Both the position numbers and the translations under genes were made by a program. From contig JACPRK010000205.1 of NCBI GenBank assembly GCA_016190005.1, positions 1-50,157 of the forward strand: a stretch of 50,157 nucleotides of DNA. Reading direction: 5' to 3'. Under the pieces are notes generated by a model. That model saw only the letters and a program-made list of their open reading frames with translations, ran no database searches and was not told the DNA's origin. Of this stretch, positions 40,800 through 47,861 are shown piece after piece. The stretch's first letter is position 1; each line of letters opens with the position of its first letter. The DNA is from Candidatus Wallbacteria bacterium (GTDB lineage Bacteria > Muiribacteriota > UBA6191 > JACPRK01).

Positions 40800-43700
40800 A
40801 TGCTCCGGGGACCAGCCACCGCGCTCTTGGCTGCCGCCGTGCTCGGGTCGATGGCGGCATGCCCGGCCCGGGCTGGCTCGGCCGACGCGGCCTTGTCGGT
40901 CCCGGCGGCCCCGCTCCTCACGGGCACAGCGGCCGCCCGCCCCTCCACCGACTCGATCGCCCTGGTCGAGCAGACGGCCGCGACTCTCTCGGAAGCCGCA
41001 ACTCGGCTGGCCAGCGCCGCGGCAGTCGACGCGCGTTTCCTGGGGCAGGCGCTCGATCAGCTCGAACCGGCAGTCGCCGCGCCCACGCGCGAGAAGACCG
41101 AGCTGCTGCTGGCTGAGGAAGAGGACATCGTCAAGGGCTTCCGGGGGCTCGCCGACGGGCTGGTCGAGCTAGCGAGGACCTACGCCCGGCTCGGAGGCAA
41201 CGTATCCGCCGCGCAGAAATCGCTCGACGACACGCGCGCCTCCGCCCAGCGGCACCTCCAGCAGATCCTGCAGTCCCGCGCCAGCGTTGAGCGAGTGGTG
41301 GAAGATAGCCGGCTGGCCCGCCTGGAGGTCGAAGGGGCCCGCCAGCGCGCCAGCGCCGCCCAGTCGGCGGCCGACCGGGCGCTGGCCGCCCACCGCAAGG
41401 CCCGCGCGGACGCGGCGGCGCTTAGCTCCCCGCTGGGTCAGCTCGGCAACCTCATGAAGCGCGCGCTCGCCGTGTCAGTGCCGACGGGACAAGCAGGCAG
41501 CGACTGGATTGCGGCCTACATCGACCGCCGCCGCAAGGCACTCGAGGAGTTCCGAACAGCCCTGGTCCAGGAGCGCGAGGCCCGGGGCAAGATCGAGCTG
41601 GACGTCGCCTACCGCGGTCTGGAGGTCGCCCGGCTTGAGCTCGAGCAGCGCGAGGCCGCCGCCGCAGTGCTGGACGAGGCGCTGCAGACCGTCCGTAAGC
41701 AGCTGGGCGTCACCGCCGACGAGGTGCGCAAAGCCGAGGCAGCCGCTCGCCAGGCACAGGCGGAAGCCCAGACCCAGAAGGCAGCGGCGGTCCGAACGGC
41801 AGAGCAGGCCCGCGAAGAGAAGGACGCAGCCGCCACAGCCGAGGCGCGCTTGCGGCAGCGCCAGCAGGACCTGGAGCGCGAACGCGCGGCCCAGCCTGCC
41901 GGCACCGATCCCAGCAAGCTCGACGCCCGCGCCCAGGTGCTCGACGCCGAGGCACGTTGGGCCGAGGACCGCCGCTCGCTGGCCGGCGAGCGCGAGCAGC
42001 TGGCCGCCCTGGAGACCGAGCTGGCGCGCGCCAAGGAGCGTATCGCCAATGAGCAGAGCACCGCCATGCGCCGCATCTTCGAAGCCGTACGGGAGGCTCT
42101 GGCCAATCCGGACAGGACGGTCCCCATCGAGCTCCAGTACCGCGCTGCCAAAGCGGGGCTGGAGTCGACCGATCAGGAGACCCACAATCTGCAGACGGCC
42201 GATGCTGCAGTCCGCAGCGCGCGCGGCGCGATCGTCGAGCGGGTATCGCTCTTGGTGGAGCGCGTCGCCAAGGACAAGTCCCAGCCGGCCGACGAGACCC
42301 GCGGCGCCCTCCTGAGGACCTGGCAGGACGACCATCGGACGATGCTGGAGCGCCAGCGCGTGGCCGATTCGATGCTGGCCGTCCAGACCGCCCTGCGCAA
42401 GGTGCAGGCCGACCGCGCGAAGTTCTTCTCCGACTCTCTCACGACGCTCTCCCACTACAGGCGCGAGAGCGAAACCAAGGTGACGACCGTTTCCCTGATG
42501 GAGGGCTGGGAGGCGCTGCGGGACGCATCGCTCAGGGGCGCCGCCGTGGCCGCGGCCGCCCCCGGGGAGCTGCAGCTCTACGTCAGCCGACCGGGGAACC
42601 GCTGGAGATTGGCGCGCGGCCTGCTCCTGATCCTGCTGCTCTTCGGAGCGGCTGCGGCCCTGGCGACCGCGGCCCGTCGCGCCGGCGTCGGGCTCATGGA
42701 GTCGCCGAGCGCCACAGCGCGGGCCGCCGTGGAGCTGGGACTCGACACCGTCGGACCGCTCCTGTGCTTCTCCGCAGCGCGGCTGGCGCTCCAGCTCCTG
42801 GCCCCCGGAGACCGTCAGCTGACGGCAGTCCTGGCCGACCCCTTCCTCTTCGTCGTAGGGTACCGGGCGCTTCGCTGGCCGATCCGGCGCTGGGGAGCTC
42901 GGCTGACCGGCTCGACGGAGGCACGTTGGTGCTTCGTCTGCTCCGCACTTGCCTGGACCGTCTGGGTGCTGCGGTATGCCCTGGTCTTCGCGATCCTGGA
43001 GCACGCGCTGGGCCGACTGGGCACCAGCCGGACGCTGCTGTTCCTGGCATCAGCAGCGCGCAATGTCGGCATCCTGGCGATGGTGCTGGCTTTCCTGACT
43101 TTCGAGCGCAAACCGCTGGCCCACGCGCTGCAGCTGCCCCCGGAGGGAGAGTTCCCGCAGCTGCGCCGCTGGTACAACCACGCGGTCCTCCGCATCTACA
43201 CGGGCATCCTGGTGTTCTTCGCCATCGTCGGCGGCCTCTGGCTTGCCGGGTACCGGGAGCGCGCCGACTGGCTGCTGCGCTCCACTACAGTGTCGCTGGC
43301 GATCTTCGCTGCAGGCACTGCCGCCCAATGGGGAGCCGTGAGCTGGATTCGACGCCACGTCCATCCCGACCCGGCCGTCCTGCCGCCCTGGTGGCGATCG
43401 TGGCTGGAGACCGCCGTGCGCCTGCTGCTGGGAGTCGTCGCCATCCTGTTGATCGCCGACGCCTGGTCCGTCGAGGTGCGATTCCTCTACGGCATCTTCT
43501 TCTCGCCGCTGGTGCGCGACGCGGCGGCCCGCGCCGCGACCGTGCTGGTCATCGCCCTGGCCGCCCGGTTCGCCGTCGACGCCTTCCGCTTCCTCATCTA
43601 CCGCGTGTTCACGATTGGCACCGTGATCGGCTCGGCCGAACCGCTCCTGTCCAGGCGCGGCATGACGCTGGCGCCACTCTTGACGAGCGTGGTGCGCTAC

Positions 43701-44390
43701 ACGGTCTACTTCATCGCCGCGGTCTTCATCTTGCGCACGGTCGGCCTCGACCCGACCCCCCTGGTCGCGGGCGCCGGAGTCCTCGGTCTTGCCGTCGGCT
43801 TCGGGGCGCAATCGCTGGTCAAGGACGTCATCACCGGCTTCTTCATCATCACCGAGGATCTGATCAGCGTCGGCGACATCGTCGAGCTCGACTCCCGGAT
43901 CGGCCAAGTGGAGGAGATCACCGTGCGCGTGACGAAGCTACGCCTGTACTCGGGCGAGCTGCGCATCATCCCCAACAGCGAAATCCGACAGATCGGAAAT
44001 CAGAGCCGCGGCTTCATGCGAGCGCTCGTGCCCGTGACACTTCCGGCCAGTGCCCGGCTCGACGAGGCAATGCGGCTTCTGGAAGATGTGGCGCTCCAGT
44101 ACTACGAGGCCCACCGCGAGTCGATGCTCTCGGAGCCCGAGGTCCAGGGCGTGCTGGCGCTGGGCCGCCAGGAGCTGCAACTGCGAGCGGTCGTGAAAGT
44201 CCGCCCCGCGGACGTGGCTGAGATCGAGCGAGGGCTGCGCGCGGCGTTCAAGCGGGCGCTGGAGGAAAGAGGTGTGCCGCCCTACGGCCACAAGCGGAGA
44301 TCCCAGGAACGTGAAACGACCCGGCTGATTCCCGCCGGGCCGTCCGTTCCCAACTCGTCGCCACCACCCGAGGGCGACGGCCGGGAGTAA
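40800..44390 (+). CDS. MscK-like giant mechanosensitive channel
   Basis: A 1196-residue protein. A signal peptide (LLAAAVLGSMAACPARAGSA) leads to a periplasmic domain of roughly 570 residues dominated by long coiled coils (for example 200-215 and 260-400, rich in Ala, Glu, Arg, Gln). About ten membrane helices follow (600-1000), then the MscS pore helix GAGVLGLAVGFGAQSLVKD near residue 995 and beta domain with DLISVGDIVELDSRIGQVEEI, then the C-terminal cage. This matches the MscK/KefA layout. The start is set by the signal peptide; no clear Shine-Dalgarno sequence was seen and the frame is open upstream. It converges on the Bax-inhibitor gene with a three-base gap. Confidence 0.88.
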   Translation: MLRGPATALLAAAVLGSMAACPARAGSADAALSVPAAPLLTGTAAARPSTDSIALVEQTAATLSEAATRLASAAAVDARFLGQALDQLEPAVAAPTREKTELLLAEEEDIVKGFRGLADGLVELARTYARLGGNVSAAQKSLDDTRASAQRHLQQILQSRASVERVVEDSRLARLEVEGARQRASAAQSAADRALAAHRKARADAAALSSPLGQLGNLMKRALAVSVPTGQAGSDWIAAYIDRRRKALEEFRTALVQEREARGKIELDVAYRGLEVARLELEQREAAAAVLDEALQTVRKQLGVTADEVRKAEAAARQAQAEAQTQKAAAVRTAEQAREEKDAAATAEARLRQRQQDLERERAAQPAGTDPSKLDARAQVLDAEARWAEDRRSLAGEREQLAALETELARAKERIANEQSTAMRRIFEAVREALANPDRTVPIELQYRAAKAGLESTDQETHNLQTADAAVRSARGAIVERVSLLVERVAKDKSQPADETRGALLRTWQDDHRTMLERQRVADSMLAVQTALRKVQADRAKFFSDSLTTLSHYRRESETKVTTVSLMEGWEALRDASLRGAAVAAAAPGELQLYVSRPGNRWRLARGLLLILLLFGAAAALATAARRAGVGLMESPSATARAAVELGLDTVGPLLCFSAARLALQLLAPGDRQLTAVLADPFLFVVGYRALRWPIRRWGARLTGSTEARWCFVCSALAWTVWVLRYALVFAILEHALGRLGTSRTLLFLASAARNVGILAMVLAFLTFERKPLAHALQLPPEGEFPQLRRWYNHAVLRIYTGILVFFAIVGGLWLAGYRERADWLLRSTTVSLAIFAAGTAAQWGAVSWIRRHVHPDPAVLPPWWRSWLETAVRLLLGVVAILLIADAWSVEVRFLYGIFFSPLVRDAAARAATVLVIALAARFAVDAFRFLIYRVFTIGTVIGSAEPLLSRRGMTLAPLLTSVVRYTVYFIAAVFILRTVGLDPTPLVAGAGVLGLAVGFGAQSLVKDVITGFFIITEDLISVGDIVELDSRIGQVEEITVRVTKLRLYSGELRIIPNSEIRQIGNQSRGFMRALVPVTLPASARLDEAMRLLEDVALQYYEAHRESMLSEPEVQGVLALGRQELQLRAVVKVRPADVAEIERGLRAAFKRALEERGVPPYGHKRRSQERETTRLIPAGPSVPNSSPPPEGDGRE

Positions 44391-44393
44391 AGC

Positions 44394-45053
44394 TCAATCC
44401 CTGCTGGCGCGTCCGCCCAGGAGCTGCAGGACGAACATGAACAGGTTGATGAAATCGAGGAAGAGGTCGATGGCACCCGCGGCGTAGTGGTCATCGGGAT
44501 AGCGCGTGACGATCCGCGACGTGTCGTAGAGGATGAAGCCGATGAAGAGCAGGACGCCCAGGTAGAGATAGACGGTAAAGGCCGTTCCGCCCATCGGCCA
44601 GAAGACATTGAGGAGCCCCGTGATGAGCATGCCAATGAGCGCGGGCCAGACGATTGCGCCCAGCCAGTTGAAGTCCTCTTTGGCGATAAACACGTAGAGC
44701 GTCAATGCGAGGAAGCTGCCGCCCGTGATCTCCAAGGACTGGTAGACGATGTCCATCCGGCCGGCTTCCTGGAAGATGTTGAAAATGGGCCCGAAGGTAA
44801 GGCCCTCGACGAAAGTGAACAGGAACAGGGCGCCCACATTGAGCCCCGGGATAGTCCGGACCGCGCCGGCCAGGAAGAGCAGGAGCAGGCCGACAAGGGA
44901 GAGAGAACCCCGGTACTCCAGGTTCATCGACATCCCGACCGAGGCGCCGATGCCAGCCACCACGAGGGAGGCGATGAAGAGCGAATAGACCTTGGAAATG
45001 AAGCTCGATCTCTCCTGGACGAGAGTCGCGCTCATCGCTTGAGGAAATCCCAT
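44394..45053 (-). CDS. Bax inhibitor-1 / YccA family membrane protein
   Basis: A 219-residue protein with seven hydrophobic helices. The N terminus (ERSSFISKVYSLFIASLVVAGIGASVGM) and TFVEGLTFGPIFNIF are typical of the BI-1/YccA/YbhL family, and it ends with YDTSRIVTRYPDDHYAAGAIDLFLDFINLFMFVLQLL in which the paired Asp residues of the pH sensor occur. Family members are calcium-leak channels or FtsH inhibitors. The ATG at 45053 follows GGAGG by about nine bases; longer frames run into repeat DNA and are not supported. Confidence 0.92.
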   Translation of the reverse strand: MGFPQAMSATLVQERSSFISKVYSLFIASLVVAGIGASVGMSMNLEYRGSLSLVGLLLLFLAGAVRTIPGLNVGALFLFTFVEGLTFGPIFNIFQEAGRMDIVYQSLEITGGSFLALTLYVFIAKEDFNWLGAIVWPALIGMLITGLLNVFWPMGGTAFTVYLYLGVLLFIGFILYDTSRIVTRYPDDHYAAGAIDLFLDFINLFMFVLQLLGGRASRD

Positions 45054-45716
45054 TGCCCTCGACCTCCTGGCCTGTTCCGCCCCCCGGTGCGGGGGAGGAG
45101 CGTCCACACAAGATAGCATATTGCAGCGCCGCGGATCACCGCAAGTGCCGGCGGTCCGGCGCATCGGCTCCAGGAGAAATGACGGTGGGGTGAACAGTCT
45201 GGCGCCGTCGGGGACTCAGGGGTCGGGAGAGCGTCGAGGGGAGGAGCCGTGGCGGCTAGCAAGATCGCTCGAGTGTTCGACTTCTGCCACGACAGGCTCA
45301 TCGCTCTCATCCGCATGCAGCGTGGAGCGCAACCCGGACCGTCGTCACTGCGGAGGGCACAGCGGCAGAAGGGCCTCCGAAACCGAGGAGAACGAGTGCA
45401 ACAGCCGCCCCGAGTGGCGCACGTCGAGCGAGGCTTGGACGCCGGCTTCCCAGGACCCTCCCCCGCGGCGCCAGGTTTCACCGGTCTGCGGTCAACTGGG
45501 GCCACTCCGGTCAACTGGGGCCACTCGACTTGCCCCAATTTCTTGCGGGAACAAATCGGGGCAAGTCGAGTGGCCCCTATTTTCCCGGCAAATTGGGGCA
45601 AGTCGAGTGGCCCCGATTTCTGCAATTCCCTGGGGGGCGCGCGGCGGATTGTGCTAGGATACGGCGAGGGAGCGGCAGGGCCGCTGGGCTGGAAAACGGG
45701 AAGCGAGACGAGGCGA
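45054..45716. other. Divergent repeat-bearing intergenic region before the STAS operon
   Basis: About 660 bases between the Bax-inhibitor gene and the first STAS gene. Open frames cross it on both strands but encode repeat-derived sequence (for example the GPLDLPQF and GQVEWPQ strings on the minus strand) and have no recognisable product. The right half contains several copies of the CACTCGACTT-type palindrome. The promoter of the STAS operon should lie between 45620 and 45700; a TGCTAGGAT string near 45652-45660 is a weak extended -10 candidate. Confidence 0.5.
45492..45619. repeat. Inverted repeat cluster 2 (CACTCGACTT family, four copies)
   Basis: Four related units: a truncated one at 45492-45508, one at 45511-45541, and two in reverse orientation at 45553-45583 and 45590-45619. 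The three full units contain GGGGCCACTCGACTTGCCCC or its complement without mismatch. Units two and three face each other and form a long inverted repeat with an 11-base spacer. Each full unit can also fold on itself (GGGGC with GCCCC). Confidence 0.9.
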
Positions 45717-46061
45717 ATGCTCTCTACGGAAGAGCTGAACGGTATCCTGATAATCCGGTGTCATACCGATGTAGTGTATGAGAAGGCCGAGGACTTCAGG
45801 TCCTCGCTGAATCGCTTGCTGGGAGAAACTCCCAGAAGAGTCGTTTTGGATCTGGAGGACGCCCGTTACCTATGCAGCACTGCGCTGGGGACCATCGCCA
45901 GCACCTACAGCCGTCTCAGAGAGACCGGAGGGGACATGATCCTGTCCAGCCTGACGGCGGAAGTCTCGCGCCTTCTTTCGGTCACGAGGCTCTCGAAGGT
46001 CATCCAGATCGCCGCCGACGCCAAGGACGCCGTGCAGCTCTTGGCGACGAAGAGCGTCTAG
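45717..46061 (+). CDS. STAS-domain protein (anti-sigma factor antagonist-like), copy 1
   Basis: A 114-residue single STAS domain. The phospho-site loop reads VLDLEDARYLCSTALGTIAS; aligned to SpoIIAA (FMDSSGLG), the acceptor Ser is a Thr, the preceding Asp is a Cys, and the Gly after the acceptor is Ala. STAS proteins of this form bind anti-sigma kinases or act in partner-switching modules, but no anti-sigma kinase or sigma factor is present in this window. The ATG follows a GAGGCGA stretch. It is the first of four same-strand genes. Confidence 0.85.
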   Translation: MLSTEELNGILIIRCHTDVVYEKAEDFRSSLNRLLGETPRRVVLDLEDARYLCSTALGTIASTYSRLRETGGDMILSSLTAEVSRLLSVTRLSKVIQIAADAKDAVQLLATKSV

Positions 46062-46129
46062 CGGTCGCGTCCGTCTCCACCTCTGCGGATGCGCACCGGC
46101 ATACAGCCGCGAGGCCGGCTCTCTGATCG

Positions 46130-46465
46130 ATGAACGCCACCGTCGTCGAAGAATCCGGCCAGACCCTCGTCGCTCTCTCCGACGACATCGTCACGGAGAA
46201 CGTCGAGGAGTTCAAGCAGCTGATGGACGCCGTGCTGGAGCGCCGGCCCGGAGTGCCCGTCGTGCTGGATCTGGGACAGATCGACTACCTCTGCAGCGCC
46301 GGCGTCGGCATCATAGCCGGCGCCCACCGTATCTTGAAGGCGAACCAGACCGAGTTGATCGTGAAGGACCCCTCGGAGCGGGTCTCCCGGCTCTTCATGG
46401 TCACACGGCTCGACACGGTCCTGCGTGTGATCGGGACGCCGCGCCCGAAGATTGCGCCCAGGTGA
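46130..46465 (+). CDS. STAS-domain protein (anti-sigma factor antagonist-like), copy 2
   Basis: A 111-residue STAS domain, similar to its upstream neighbour. The loop reads VVLDLGQIDYLCSAGVGIIAG; against SpoIIAA the phospho-acceptor Ser is replaced by Ala and the preceding Asp by Cys, so it should not be phosphorylated there. It may be a constitutively active partner or a phosphorylation-blind scaffold. It lies 68 bases after copy 1 and four bases before the methyltransferase start, so it is clearly in the same operon. The two copies probably arose by duplication. Confidence 0.87.
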   Translation: MNATVVEESGQTLVALSDDIVTENVEEFKQLMDAVLERRPGVPVVLDLGQIDYLCSAGVGIIAGAHRILKANQTELIVKDPSERVSRLFMVTRLDTVLRVIGTPRPKIAPR

Positions 46466-46469
46466 GCTG

Positions 46470-47861
46470 ATGGAAGAATCGAAACGCGTCAAGGTCCTGC
46501 AGTTCGTTCAGAACGCGCTCGAGTTCGGCGATTCCGTCGTGCTGCCGACGCACATCGACCGCCACCTGATGGCGTTTGCCGACGAAGAGTTCGGCCAGAA
46601 CTGGATTGAGATGCAAGAGGTCGTCGACATCCTGTCCGCAGGCATCCGCGTCCTCTCGGGCTTCAAGTCGGGGATGGAACCGCCGAAGTACGACCTTGGC
46701 AGCCTGATGGCCCACCTCTTCGGTCACGGCCCGTTGCACTTTCACAAGGTCCCGCTGCTGCTGAGGAGCTTGCTGCGCAAGGGCGTGCTCAAGAACAAGC
46801 TGAAGATCCTGGACGTCGGCGCGGGCACCGGGGTGGCGAGCCTGTCGGCCATCTACTTCTTCGAGCTCCTGGTCTGCGCGCAGCGGATGGCCATCGGAGC
46901 GCAGGAGGACTACCACCTGACCTTCACGGCGCTCGACATCCTGGATGAGGCACTGCGGCTTTACCAGAAGCATCTGCAGAGCTACCGACCGGCGTTTCCC
47001 GAAGTGAAGGTCGACGTCGCCAGCCCCGTGCAGACGACACTCTCGGGCGAACCCGACAGTCTGGCCAACACGCTGGGCCGGGAACGCTATGACCTCATTC
47101 TGGCCAGCCACGTCCTGGGCGAGATGCGCAAGAGCAGCATCACCCAGCGCTCCAAGCTGCTCATGGAGCTGGGCAAGTTTCTGGAGCCTGGCGGGTCGAT
47201 CCTCTTCGTCGAGTCGGCGAGCACGGCAACGATCAACGAGATGAACCAGCTCAAGGGCCGCGCCGTGGGCGAGGGGCTGACGCTCTTCGCCCCGTGCGCC
47301 AATGCCTGGGAGAAGCCGATGGGCCGCCAGTGCTACTCCTGCGTCAACTCGAGCTACCAGAAGGTCCGGCGCCCGCTCATCGCGGACATCATCGGGACCG
47401 TCTGCGAGGACTACAACTTCGAGCAGCTGGCGGCAGCCAACGTCTGGGTGCACGGCATCCTGCGCGCCGACGACGTCGTCCACCACTCCCAGCTCGAGAT
47501 CGGCAGTGGGCTCTTCACCAAGCTCTCGGAGGTCCCGCAGGCCGAAGCAGGCCGATCGACCGTCTACGGCTCCGTGGCGAAGATGGAGATCGGTCGCGTC
47601 GACAACGAGCCCTACTTCAAGCTGTGCGACCAGTCGTGTGGCAGCGACGTCGCCTGGCTCAAGTTCGCCCCGGAGGTCGGCGTGCCGGCGCTGGAGAACG
47701 GCGACGTGCTGGAGCTCGAGAACGTGCGGGTGGAGCCGGCCAAGGGCGGCAAGAACAAGATCTTCCTCATCGTCGACACCGAGACGAGGATGCGCAACCT
47801 GTCGAGCGATTTTCGCTCCCTGCCCAGCAAGCACGTCCTGACGCAGGAGGTGCTGGGATGA
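46470..47861 (+). CDS. Rsm22-like class I SAM-dependent methyltransferase
   Basis: A 463-residue protein. The SAM-binding motif ILDVGAGTGVASL begins near residue 113, followed by TALDILDEAL (motif II) and YDLILASHVLGEM (motif IV). The later APCANAW...QCYSC and LCDQSCG segments place Cys276, Cys288, Cys291, Cys386 and Cys390 in the arrangement that in Rsm22/METTL17 relatives holds a zinc or iron-sulfur site; a C-terminal OB-like region (NGDVLELENVRV) follows. Rsm22 proteins assist small ribosomal subunit assembly. Why such an enzyme sits with two STAS proteins is unknown. ATG 46470 follows AGGTGA. The stop overlaps the next start (ATGA). Confidence 0.75.
   Translation: MEESKRVKVLQFVQNALEFGDSVVLPTHIDRHLMAFADEEFGQNWIEMQEVVDILSAGIRVLSGFKSGMEPPKYDLGSLMAHLFGHGPLHFHKVPLLLRSLLRKGVLKNKLKILDVGAGTGVASLSAIYFFELLVCAQRMAIGAQEDYHLTFTALDILDEALRLYQKHLQSYRPAFPEVKVDVASPVQTTLSGEPDSLANTLGRERYDLILASHVLGEMRKSSITQRSKLLMELGKFLEPGGSILFVESASTATINEMNQLKGRAVGEGLTLFAPCANAWEKPMGRQCYSCVNSSYQKVRRPLIADIIGTVCEDYNFEQLAAANVWVHGILRADDVVHHSQLEIGSGLFTKLSEVPQAEAGRSTVYGSVAKMEIGRVDNEPYFKLCDQSCGSDVAWLKFAPEVGVPALENGDVLELENVRVEPAKGGKNKIFLIVDTETRMRNLSSDFRSLPSKHVLTQEVLG

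Noticed and set aside
41169-43004. Long minus-strand frames across the MscK-like gene
   Set aside because: Shadows of the high-GC coiled-coil coding region; no signal, domain or ribosome binding site.
45032-45625. Minus-strand open frame encoding GPLDLPQF and GQVEWPQ strings
   Set aside because: The strings are translations of the palindromic repeats and the rest overlaps the Bax-inhibitor gene start, so it is not a gene. The similar frame at 29656-29883 was rejected for the same reason.
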